Source: Tupaia tana (Eukaryota; Chordata; Mammalia; Scandentia; Tupaiidae). Taken from it: 64,000 nucleotides of DNA. Both the position numbers and the translations under genes were made by a program. The stretch lies in the NCBI GenBank assembly GCA_026018925.1, contig JAKSZU010000002.1, positions 157,287,400 to 157,351,399 of the forward strand. The letters run 5' to 3'. The notes under the pieces were generated by a model. That model searched no databases. It was not told the origin of the DNA and saw nothing but the letters and a program-made list of their open reading frames with translations. Below are positions 12,208 through 22,008 of the stretch, piece by piece (the first letter of the stretch is position 1; every line of letters starts with the position of its first letter).

Positions 12208-12292
12208 GTGTCGGTCATTTGTAGTGCTTATAAAGAATGAGAATACTGTAAAAACAGTGTCTTCAACACTGCAAGTAAGGATTACCTCAATT
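12208..12292 (+). repeat. Copy B of an unclassified ~95-bp repeat
   Basis: TATAAAGAATGAGAATACTG, GTCTTCAACACTGCAAGTAA and TTACCTCAATT align in order with copy A. A third, weaker match begins at 20044 (ATAAAGAATGAGAAT). Confidence 0.6.
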
Positions 12293-12455
12293 ACGAAAGT
12301 GATTTTTAATGTTCTCTAAAATTTTAACAAATAAAAATATTAAAATGTTTACATTTCACAGAAACACATAAGGTAAATGAATATTCAGATTTGTTCATGA
12401 AAGACATCTTAAGAAAGTAAGATTTTGGAAAGTAATCACCATGTTTAAAATTTGC

Positions 12456-12492
12456 AGTAGGTTGATACAAAAGTATATACAATTTTAACTAA
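12456..12492 (+). mobile_element. Possible mariner/MADE-like terminal fragment
   Basis: AGGTTGATACAAAAGTATAT resembles the GGTTGGTGCAAAAGTAATTG end of mammalian mariner elements. It is very short, so this is tentative. Confidence 0.35.
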
Positions 12493-13425
12493 ATTAACTT
12501 TGTTCTGCTTTATACCAAAGTAAGCATAGTGCTTCTCCAGGTATTTTCCAGAGTATCTGCATAAATTTATTCAGTATTTTCTACTTTATTTTTCCATACT
12601 CTTTTTCCATAATCAGAATTAATGACTTGAAGACCCTACTTTATTTATGATTATTAAAACTAGGTATTGTTAAGGAAATCAGTAGATTAGAGTATGTGTG
12701 TATCTCAGCTGTGATCTGTTGCATGTTAGATACAAAATTTACGAAACAGCTTGTGCTATATAAAAAAAAGGGGTACTTTGGAAACTTGTGTAATTTATTC
12801 ACATAGGTTATCTTAGAAGAAAATCACAGAATGCAATAGAGATGACACAAAGAAAGAAAAGATAATTATAAACCTTGACAGAAAAGTTACTGAAGGAGGG
12901 ACACAAGAGGCTCTGGGTAGGTAGATTCATTTTTTTCCATTTCTAACCTTTAGGAACTCTGAGACCCTAAGAAATCAATTGCAGGCTTGGTGTTCTGTCT
13001 ATTTGCTTATTTTTTCCATAATGCAAACAGTGCCTGCAAACCATGGCTTCTATGGTCTTTTTCTAGAGATCTCCATAAATTTGCAAGGCTAATTATGTCA
13101 AAAGGAGAAGACAAGTGCCTTCAAACTTTCCCTGGGCCATAATCAGCACAGTCAGTCAGGATGTTCCCGGGGCTCTTTCCACCCACGAGGTGCACAATCC
13201 CTGCACGATGACAGTCATTTCAAAGGCTCTAGAATATAACGTACTTAAAGGTTTTCATCAAATTGAAGAGTCTGAAGAACATGGACATAAAAGCACTGCC
13301 ATTGACAACTGCACCTATATATACAGCAGGCAAGGTCACTACAAAGAACAAAAGAGAATGTAACTGACGGCAAAATTTTATCAAAGTAGAAAAACAATTT
13401 TTTTTTACAAAAATATTTCTGTCTT

Positions 13426-13572
13426 AGGCCAGCACTGGACTTCCTCATGGCCAACCACAGTTCAAGTCCTGGACCTAGTGGCTTGCTTTCTGGCTCTCTC
13501 CTCCGTCTTTCTTTCATTCTGTCCCTCTCTGGTGAAATTAAAATGAATAAGTAAATAAAAAATTTTTAAAAA
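13426..13572 (+). mobile_element. Short-form SINE with A-box deletion
   Basis: The head runs GGCCAGCACTGGACTTCC, so the A-box segment GGTGGC..TTAAGG is missing. B box GGTTCAAGTCC is degraded to AGTTCAAGTCC. TSD AAATATTTCTGTCT on both sides. Confidence 0.9.
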
Positions 13573-13725
13573 ATATTTCTGTCTCACATTCATTTTACTA
13601 TAGATAGTGTCCATTTTCTAGCATGGAGACCCTTATAAAGTGTTCAACACAGAGGCATTCTAATTGAGTTTGGATACATGCTTAAAAATGAAAAAAGTTT
13701 GTTTTTAAAAACCAGATTATTTTCT

Positions 13726-13992
13726 GGGACCAGCAGTTAGCGTAATGGCTATGTCGCTGGACTCCCATGTAGTCGACCGTAGTTGGCATCCCGGACCCAG
13801 TGGCTTAAAACTCACGCCAGGTGCGTGTGCGTGCGTGCCCAAGATCCCGAGAGGAGAATGGAGGAGAAGGGATCCTGGTGTGGCCATCCCCCTTGGGGGG
13901 CTGATTTCTCAATTTCTGTCTCTCTGTCTTTCTCTGTCTTTCTGGTGAGCGCACGCGCCCTATAGCAAAAGCCTCTCCAGAAAAAAAAAAAG
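13726..13992 (+). mobile_element. Long-form SINE, young
   Basis: GGGACCAGCAGTTAGCGTAA head and CCCTATAGCAAAAGCCTCTC end. TSD CAGATTATTTTCTG on both sides. Confidence 0.95.
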
Positions 13993-14160
13993 AACAGATT
14001 ATTTTCTGGTTGCACAATTTCTAAGAAGTTCAGAAGGTATAAAAGCAGGGAGAGCAACTATAGATACTAGAGACAGTGTGGGAGGGGATGGGCAATGGGA
14101 GGAGGGAGGAAATGAGGGGGAAAGAAAAACACCTAAGGGACACAAAAATGGAAAGTTATT

Positions 14161-14251
14161 GGGGCTGGAAGGTGGCATGGTAGTTATGGGTGCTGGACTC
14201 CCACACGGCTGACCGCAGTTCGAGTCCCGGACCTGACGGCTTGCTTTCTCA

Positions 14252-14312
<61 letters not shown>

Positions 14313-14358
14313 TCTGTCCCCCTCTGGTCAAAGTAAAATATATAAAAAGTTTTTAAAA
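14161..14358 (+). mobile_element. Short-form SINE with expanded (TC)n
   Basis: GGGGCTGGAAGGTGGCATGG head and GGTTCGAGTCCCG-like B box. The pyrimidine tract has expanded to a long (TC)n. TSD AAATGGAAAGTTAT before, AAATAGAAAGTTAT after. Confidence 0.93.
14253..14308 (+). repeat. (TC)n microsatellite inside a SINE
   Basis: About 28 TC units grown from the SINE pyrimidine tract. It gives a false (ER)n frame on the minus strand. Confidence 0.95.
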
Positions 14359-14578
14359 ATAGAAAGTTATCTGTTGCTGAAAATATACACAGTAATATCT
14401 TCAACTGAACTAATATACAATGTATTCATGTTGGGAAAACAAATAAATGTTTTGAAAATTCTAAGAAGCACATCAGAATTAAGAATTATAGTTCTACAGA
14501 AACTAACCTATTTGTCAACCAGCTCCACATAGCTAAGAAAGATTAATGAAAGAAATGAAATTAGGAATGAGTAGCTGA

Positions 14579-14757
14579 GGGGCCAGCAGGTGACGTGGTG
14601 GTTAAGGGTGCTAGACTCCTACAAGGCCAACAGTGGTTCGAGTCCCAGACCTAGAGGCTTGCTTTCTCACTACCCCCCCCCCACTCTGTCCCTCTCTGGC
14701 CAAATTAAAATATAAATAAACTAAGTTAAACAGCTCTTTAAAAAAAAAAAAAAAAAA
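14579..14757 (+). mobile_element. Short-form SINE
   Basis: GGGGCCAGCAGGTGACGTGG head and a long A-tail. TSD GAATGAGTAGCTGA on both sides. Confidence 0.95.
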
Positions 14758-14771
14758 GAATGAGTAGCTGA

Positions 14772-15432
14772 AGGAGCAAAAACACATAAGACAATTTTGC
14801 TCTCTTTACACCAAATTTGGGGAAATAATTTCAATCTTAAATTTACTTTTTCAGGTGAAGTATATGCTAAATTTAAAATAAAAAAGTAAGAGTAATGAAG
14901 GAAAGTGAGTGTTCAAACTATCGTGTTAATGGTTCTATCGTCTTCATATCAAGTGCACCTCATAGTCAGAAACACCGAAAAATAAAATACTGTCAGTTTT
15001 GCTAATATATTTTTCCCTAAATGTTATACTAATTAAACATAAGAACCCACAAATGTGACATTTGAAGAAATGTGGCTCTAGAAATAGTGTCTATATAAAA
15101 CAGATTAAACTTTAAAAAGTGTTCATTAGTAACCTTTCTGAAGATTCAAGAAAGCGTCAAAACCAATGTCAGTAATGGCCTACTGTGAGACAATAGGAGA
15201 AGTGGTATTCTTCAGCCTCTCCAATAAGTAACATAGTCCTGGAACATTTACAACAGCTGATCTCCAATGCCATACACTTTATCCTTGGAAGTGCTGCTCA
15301 ACTCCTTGTCAGACCTAAAAGTTCACTTTCTGCAGTTGATATAGAAGTTCCTGAGAAGAGTGTAAGTAAATTTAGTATGAAATCAGCACAATAATACTTG
15401 AGAAATGTGCCTATGCATATAGTTTTCATTTT
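14772..15432. other. Unique DNA, no gene recognised
   Basis: I see no repeat, exon or motif in this 660-bp stretch. Confidence 0.5.
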
Positions 15433-15622
15433 TTAAAGAATGATTTTCTTAATTTTATTTTATCATGGTTATTTTAAATTGGCTACAGGGCATGTGTGGT
15501 CACTCAGAAAGAGAGTGAGAGACTGAGAGAAAGTGAGAACACAAGCCCCAGGCATGGGACTTGAATCCTGGTCGGCCATGTGGGAGTCCAGTGCCTTAAC
15601 CACCATGCCACCTGCTGACCAC
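15433..15622 (-). mobile_element. SINE intermediate between short and long forms
   Basis: GGCTACAGGGCATGTGTGG resembles the long-form end, but GAACACAAGCCCCAGGCATG joins straight to the head as in the short form. It ends CACCTGCTGACC. TATGCATATAG...TTTTTA before and TATGTATATCATTTTTA after suggest a TSD. Confidence 0.8.
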
Positions 15623-15709
15623 TATGTATATCATTTTTAAATCTTGAAAAAAAAAAAAAGTGGACTGCAGAAAATTTGTGTTTTTGTTTGTTGTTTGTTT
15701 CGTTTTGTT

Positions 15710-15965
15710 TTTTAATTTTTAATTGCCAGAAGACGAGTGTTGCTCATCAGAGAGACACGCAGTGAGAAAAGAAAGGGAAGGGGAAAGCACTCCCCCACGT
15801 GTTGTGGTAACACCACAGTACCTTCTCCTACGTGAATCCATTCCATCAGGATTCTGGGTATGCACCCAGAAGTACCCAGCATGTTTTTCGGGCCGACAGG
15901 GCCAGGATTTGAACCACTGTTGGCCATTCGAGATCTGACTCCCTTCACTACTAGGCCATAGGACC
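15710..15965 (-). mobile_element. Old variant long SINE (GATTGCCAGA subfamily)
   Basis: Core differs from the main long form: AATTGCCAGAAGACGAGTG, CACGTGTTGTGGTAACACC and ATTCTGGGTATGCACCCAG. The inverted B box is TTTGAACC. It shares its core with 36452-36756. Confidence 0.75.
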
Positions 15966-15969
15966 ACGA

Positions 15970-16217
15970 CTTTTTTTTTTTTTTTTAAGGTTTTTGCCAT
16001 AGGGTGCATGCACTTGTAGACAGAGAGGGAGAAAGTGAGAAACCACTCTCCAGGGGGGATGGCCACACTGCAATCCCTTCTCCATTCGCCTCTCGGGATT
16101 TTAGGCACACAGGCACACATGCCCAGCATGATTTTCAAGCCACAGGGGCTGGAACTTGAACTGTGGCTAGCCATATGGGAGTCTAGTGCCTTTACCGCTA
16201 CGCCACCTGCTGGCCCC
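15970..16217 (-). mobile_element. Long-form SINE
   Basis: Poly-T, GGTTTTTGCCATAGGGTGC, CCAGGGGGGATGGCCACAC and an end at CACCTGCTGGCCCC. It abuts the older SINE at 15710. Confidence 0.9.
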
Positions 16218-18119
16218 AGGAACTGCTACTTTTGGACTCTTTATACAGCTAACTCTTCACTTTAAAAATCAACAATTTCTAACTCTTAAAAAATTTTAAC
16301 AAAAGGATATATTTTTCCAATATCAAAAAAATCATCAGTCTTAAAAACTTCAACAGGTTTTTCCTCCTCGCCAACCCTAAATAGTTAAATTCAAATGATA
16401 CACATGCACCAGTGCCACGTTTCTGTTTTCACTGACAAGGGACTGAAAAAAGAAATACATCTGTTTTCTAAATCTGGATAGAGCAGAAAAGTAAAGGTTT
16501 GTTAAAGACTAAAACGGCTCTAGAAAAAGACATTCATCTTAAACACCCACTGAAAGTCTCCGGGGAGTTTTAGCTATTAGATGAGACTTCACTTATCAAG
16601 TGTAGGTCACTTTGGAATGAGTCAAGTAATACCACCAGGGACATACTTTGGAATGGTAAAAGCCATTTTTAGAAAGCAAAGAGGTTACACTTAGGGCTTC
16701 CCCACAAAATCTATTCCAAGTAATTTACACAAAATAGTACCTTCTCATGTGTTCCACTTAAGCTGGAATATATTTGAATGTACTAGAGAGATTGCAATGC
16801 AGAGATCTAATTTTGAATTGGACGGTACCTACCAAGGTTTAGAATCCAATTATCATAGTCTCTTTAGGGATACTGAATTATTATTTATCCAATAAAGACA
16901 GAGATGGACACATCTGAGTGATTACTCAATAGAGACAGATATTAAAGCCATCTGTGACTACAGAAAGGTAAAAATGTCTGATGAATTAGTCAGTAAGATT
17001 AAATCCCCAAGTGTGAGCTTGCTACTACTTGTCATTTTCACAAGTTAAATTTATGAACTGAATAAAGAAGCATGTGTATGTAGGGAGAGAGAGGTTAGGG
17101 TTTCTAATAATAAAAGTCACTAAAATATCAATCTTTAAAGAACTGAAAAATGCTTTCTACATTTCTTCTAGTACTATGGCATTCCACTCTAACATTAAGC
17201 ATATGAAAACAAATCCCCTACCAGGAATATGATTTGTTCACTCAAACATCCATCAAGTGATTCTCATGGATAATTAGACTTTCATGAAACTGACCTAGAG
17301 CAAAAGATTGACCAGTTTTCAGGAAGCAGTTACACGTAGAGTACCCAACCATTCTCCACCCCACTGTCCAGGTCTTTTATACATGCACAATTCGAAAATC
17401 ACTGTCGTATTTTTATAAATGGAATCTCGTTAAATAACCAACTTTCAGATAACATGGTAACTTAAGCACTGGCGTCTAACAGTTTTCCCTCTCTTACTGT
17501 ACAACGAAATAAAACATATAAAACCAGGAGACAGCCTGACACTGAAGGAGCCCGTCATGTTCCCACAACGATGGAGGAATATGTGTGACGGGCCGTTGTA
17601 GATGTAGCCAACTGGAAGAAAGGGACCTCCAATGCACTTGCCCTGCCCATCCCCAGGAGCCTCGCTATGTTAGAGGAACTACACGTGGGAATCCTGACGA
17701 AGAATCACTAACTCCTCTTCTGAAGAGCTGGGATGTCCAGAGGGGGGACAGGTCAGAGTGAGATGGGACAACTTGACTCACAACCCATTATGGACCTGAA
17801 GACTAACACTATTAAACAGCCCTATGAAGACAGGTTACGCATAAAGAGGCACAAACTCAGCAAGCTCAATGAATAAGAGAGCAAGGGATGCAATACTAAT
17901 ATCGAGTAGAATTCATGATTTTAAAAAACATTACTTTGGATAAGAAAGCATCTTTTAGAGTTATAGTCTATAATGAAGACATAGGCATAAGCTCTATCAA
18001 ATAAAGCAAAATGGTATGAAACAAACCGAAAAATGAGCAGAAACAAAACAATAGCGAAGGAATTCAACAAGTCTTTCAAATCTCTGAAAAAGCACACAGG
18101 CTTAAAAAGATATTAGTGA
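16218..18119. other. Unique DNA, no exon recognised
   Basis: About 1.9 kb, slightly GC-richer at 17520-17850. I see no domain, splice-bounded frame or known repeat. Confidence 0.5.
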
Positions 18120-18298
18120 GGGGCCAATAGGTGGTATAGTAGTTAAGGAGTTTGACTCCCACATGGTTGATCATGGTTTAAGTCCCAGACCTGGCAACTC
18201 TCTCTCTCTCTTTGGTGAGCACATATACCATGTAGCAAATTAAAAATAATAATGATGATGATAAATAAAATTAAATAATTCTTTAAAAAAAAAAAAAA
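18120..18298 (+). mobile_element. Short-form SINE
   Basis: GGGGCCAATAGGTGGTATAG head, short TC tract and A-tail. TSD AGATATTAGTG before, AGACATTAGTG after. Confidence 0.9.
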
Positions 18299-18309
18299 AG
18301 ACATTAGTG

Positions 18310-18545
18310 GCCAGCTGCAGCAATGCAGGTGACAGGGTGCCACTGTGCAGTACTGCAGCCCTATTCAAATCCCCAGATTTGAATCATGGGTCAACCTTAA
18401 AGTCCTATCCATGCTCACAGGTTCACCTGGGATCCTAGCTGGCTAGAAGAGTTGGGGATGGGAGTGTGATCACGGCATGGTAAAACTCTGTCAGCAGACT
18501 TGTCTCTCTTTGTCTCTTATTAAAAATATTAATAAAATCAATAAA
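18310..18545 (+). mobile_element. Unclassified SINE-like element
   Basis: Begins GGCCAGCTGCAGCAATGCAG, contains GGATCCTAGCTGGCTAGAAG and CATGGTAAAACTCTGTC, and ends in an AT-rich tail. AGACATTAGTG before and AGAATATTGGAG after may be a TSD. It is not the main tRNA-SINE and may be kin to the element at 21510. Confidence 0.5.
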
Positions 18546-18569
18546 TTTTTTCTAAAAAGAATATTGGAG

Positions 18570-18780
18570 ATTTAAGTTACTGACTCTCAACCAAGGATAG
18601 TTCTACTTGCCTGAGAATGTTTGGAAATGGAATGGCAAAAGGGGAAGGTGTTTGGGTTACCATGATGTATGATTGTCACATGTTTATTTTTCGTCTAAGG
18701 ATGCCTCTGACAGTTAAAGGGCAAGAATTAAAACTAGGTATCTTAAAATATAAGGGATAATCCTACACAAAGGAATTACT
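18570..18780 (+). mobile_element. MER20-like hAT fragment
   Basis: ACTCTCAACCAAGGATAGTT, ATGTTTGGAAATGG, GGATGCCTCTGACAG and ATCCTACACAAAGGAATTA follow the MER20 order. It is diverged and the ends are not clean. Confidence 0.45.
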
Positions 18781-18961
18781 GAGGCCAGCAGGTGGTGTGG
18801 TGGTTAGGGGCACTGGACTTTCACATGGTCAACCACGGTTCAAATCCTAGATCTGACAGCTTGCTTTCTCATTTTCTCTCTTTCTCTCTCTTTGTCTGTC
18901 CCCCTCTGGTCAAATTAAAAATAAGTAAAAAAAGTTAAATAAAATAATTCTGGGGGGAAAA
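18781..18961 (+). mobile_element. Short-form SINE
   Basis: GAGGCCAGCAGGTGGTGTGG head, CTTGCTTTCTCATTTTCTC and CTCTGGTCAAATTAAAAATA. AAAGGAATTA repeats in both flanks. Confidence 0.9.
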
Positions 18962-19563
18962 AGGAATTAACCCATTCACAATGCTAAACTGTGCCCCAGT
19001 CAACTATACTCACTTATCAAAATAATAAAATTAAATTTGGTTTAATGGATATAGAGTAATTGCTGAAACCCACAAATAAGAATACATTTTAATTATGTAA
19101 ATAATAATATACTCATGGCCATTCAGAAAAATGAAACTTCTATTAAACCAGTAGTCTTACAGCTGTGGTATCTATAAATCTGAGAGTAAGGAAAAATTTC
19201 TAAGGAGAATGCAAACCTGAATAGTTGCAAAAATACAATTTTCCCTGATATCGATTTGTCTGAAATGGCATCTGCAAAAGAGACTTTCCTCTCTTCACTC
19301 TAAAAAGGAAAAAAAAAGTATCTAGAAACTCCCCATGAGGCAAAGCTCCACTCTAAGGCAGCAAACCAAACACTGTTCTCCAATTAAAGAAAGCATTACA
19401 AACACAATTTCATCTCATTAAGAGATTCGTCTACAACAGAACTTTTACATTGTATGATAAATAATTTTTATCAGAACAAGCATATTTGCTTTTGTAGCAA
19501 GTGTGCATTATGATTGTATTTTAATTCAAACTAGAACATTCCAACCTCTTAGAACTCTGTTAA
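18962..19563. other. Unique AT-rich DNA
   Basis: I see nothing assignable in this 600-bp stretch. Confidence 0.5.
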
Positions 19564-19835
19564 AGGGCCAGTAGATGGCATAGTGGTTAGATCAATGGAC
19601 TCCCTTACGGCCACCCATGGTTAGAATCTCAGATCTGGTAGCTTGAAAATCATGTCAGGCATGTGTGCGAGTGTCCCCAAGATCTTAGGAAGAGAAGGGA
19701 GGAGAAAGGATTGCGGTGTGGCCGTCCCTGCCCCCAGGGGATTGATTTCTCACTTTCCTTATCACTATCTCTGTCTCTGTCTTTCCCTCCAGCAAACGTA
19801 CAAGCCCTATGGCCAAAAACCTCAAAAAACTCCGT
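19564..19835 (+). mobile_element. Long-form SINE, older
   Basis: AGGGCCAGTAGATGGCATAG head, GGAGGAGAAAGGATTGCGGT middle and GTACAAGCCCTATGGCC end. A TG repeat follows at about 19860. Confidence 0.88.
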
Positions 19836-20724
19836 TAATCATAGGATATTTTAAAAATTTGTGTGTGTGTGTCTGTGTGTGTGTTTTAAATGTACACATA
19901 TATGTGTGCACAGACACAAAAACACACAAATAAATAAGGCTGTGTTTGTTATAGGAGAGTATAAGTTCGACAATGACGAACTGAAAATGAAAATATATTA
20001 CATTAAAATATTTTAGTAAAAATGAAATAAAAATACAAATTTCATAAAGAATGAGAATGTAAAATTACTGTAGTGTCAGAGTTTCTAATTTGTAAATAAA
20101 TAATGGTAAATATCAAATTGCTAGGTCATTCATTATTTTCAATTTTTAAGACTTTTAAAAATCTGTGTTATATCTGCTTTATTCAAAATGTCAATATTTA
20201 TGGTACACTGAAAATTAATCCTTTGCAACTAGTTCTACTATGACGAAACATATTAGATTTCAATTTTAAAACATGTGAGAGGGCATTTAGTTTATAAAAT
20301 TCTTTTAGTAAACATGTAAGCAAAATGTTGGAAGACCATTGTATAGATCCAAATAAAACCTAAGTATATCTCTAAAATAGTAACATTTTCAAGCTACATT
20401 TTTATTTTAAATTAAACCCAAGATTTCCTAGATAATAAAAATAAATTCCATAAAATAAAATACAGAATCACAAAACACACACAGAGTAATGATTTTAAAA
20501 GGAACACCCAAAAGATGGAAAGGGGACAAGGGTGCATTCAGCAGCATATTAATAGCCATAATTATATCCAAGAAAAAAAAACAATCAAAAGGAGATTAGT
20601 AAAGATTAGAGCAGAGATTATAAATTAGAAAAAAGACAGAAAAAATAATAAACTAAGAAGGTAAGGTGTAAAAATATAACATAGGGATCTCTTGCTAAAA
20701 ATTAGAGAACATAAATATACATTC
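19836..20724. other. AT-rich DNA with a TG repeat
   Basis: Holds an imperfect (TG)n at about 19860-19885 and a possible third match to the 12208 block at 20044. No gene is seen. Confidence 0.5.
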
Positions 20725-20908
20725 TTTTTTTTTTTTTAAATTATTTATTTATTCCTTTATTTATTTCTTAATTTGACCAGAGAGAGACAGAGGGTGAGAG
20801 TGAGAAAGAGAGGAAGTGAGAAAGCAAGCCACCAGATTCAGGACTTGAACCCTGGTCAGCCATGTGGGAGTGTCCAGCGCCTTAACCACCACGCCACCTG
20901 CTGGTCCC
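20725..20908 (-). mobile_element. Short-form SINE
   Basis: Poly-T, TTAATTTGACCAGAGAGAGA, GAAAGCAAGCCACCAG and an end at CACCTGCTGGTCCC. TSD ATAAATATACATTCTTT on both sides. Confidence 0.95.
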
Positions 20909-21074
20909 ATAAATATACATTCTTTAGGATGAGGCAATTATATTTAAGCAGAATAACAGGAAAAGTTCAAGGAGCTGGAAAGAATGGAGAACTAGGTTAT
21001 AGCCTCTACTTCTTACTTACAAGGCAAAAATCTCTTGGAATCCGAGTCCTCATAAGGAATTCCCCTGGGTATTC

Positions 21075-21328
21075 TTTTTTTTCCCGTTTGCTATCTGTGC
21101 ATGCACTCATGCACTCACTAGAGACAGAGACTGCGAGAGAACAGGGAGAGAGACAAATCACTTCCTGGGGGGATGGCCACACCACAATCCCTTTCCTCCA
21201 TTCTCAAGATTCTGTGCAGCACATGTGCCCAGCACGTTTTTCAAGGCCTAGTCTGGGATTGGAATCAGGCAGCAGGCCACGGCCATGTGGGACCCACTTG
21301 CCTTAACCTCCATGTCACCCGCTGGCCC
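21075..21328 (-). mobile_element. Long-form SINE, diverged
   Basis: GTTTGCTATCTGTGCATGC, TTCCTGGGGGGATGGCCAC and an end at CACCCGCTGGCCCC. CTGGGTAT lies in both flanks. Confidence 0.85.
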
Positions 21329-21509
21329 CTTCTGGGTATCTTCAGGGAATGAAATGAACTGCTCTCTAACTTTTAGAAACAGTTGAATTGGAAATAATGA
21401 TAGGGAGATTCCAAAGAAATATATTTCACTAAAATTAAATGTGATTATCTTAATTATCCCTTGGTTACAATGATGATTTAATGAGTTTTTAAAACGAAAG
21501 TCAACTTCT

Positions 21510-21708
21510 GGCCCAGAGCAGGAACGTGCACTGCCACATGCAGCAACTCCTGCTACTCTGCAGGCTAAGGCCACAAGACCTGCGTTTCACTTCCAGCCCA
21601 TCCTAAAAAGTGGGCCCAACTCTGAGTGCCTGCGGGCTCAGCTATGGGGGCAGCTGAGGGAGAAAGATCCTGACATAGTAGTGAGACTTTGTTTAGAAAA
21701 AAATCAAA
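21510..21708 (+). mobile_element. 7SL/Alu-like SINE element
   Basis: Contains TGCTACTCTGCAGGCTAAGG, close to the 7SL/Alu string GCTACTCGGGAGGCTGAGG. It ends AGTGAGACTTTGTTTAG plus an A-rich tail, like the Alu end GAGAC..TGTCTC. Flanks AAAGTCAACTTCT and AAAGCCAACTTTT form a TSD, so it is a retrotransposed unit of about 200 bp. The 7SL link is inferred from short matches. Confidence 0.55.
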
Positions 21709-21760
21709 AAGCCAACTTTTGAAGAAAATTTTTAAGACAGTGGGTAAATAAGACATATGA

Positions 21761-22008
21761 GGGACCAGCGGATGGCATAGTGGTTGCGTTGCTGGACTCC
21801 CACATGGCCAACCGCAGCTGGATTCCTACACCCAGGGGCTCGAACCTCACTCTGGGTAAGTGTGCACCCAAAATCTCTAGAAGAGAACGGAGGAGAAGGG
21901 AATGCGGCATGGCCATACCCTCTGAGGAGAGATTTCTTGCCTTCTGTCTCTCTCTCTCTCTCTGGTGACTGTCCGTGCCCTATAGCAAAAATCTCTTAAA
22001 AAAAAAAA
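21761..22008 (+). mobile_element. Long-form SINE
   Basis: GGGACCAGCGGATGGCATAG head, GAGAAGGGAATGCGGCATGG middle and CCCTATAGCAAAAATCTCTT end. TSD AGACATA on both sides. Confidence 0.92.

Larger units (their letters stand above)
9870..13424. other. AT-rich unique DNA with two related blocks
   Basis: About 3.5 kb without lineage-specific SINEs. It holds the related blocks at 10763 and 12208 and a possible mariner end near 12456. No exon is supported. Confidence 0.6.

Noticed and set aside
13999-14331. Arg-Glu repeat peptide on the minus strand
   Set aside because: It is the translated (TC)n microsatellite inside a SINE.
20773-21306. 177-codon plus-strand frame
   Set aside because: It runs through two inverted SINEs (20725 and 21075) and is a read-through of repeat DNA.
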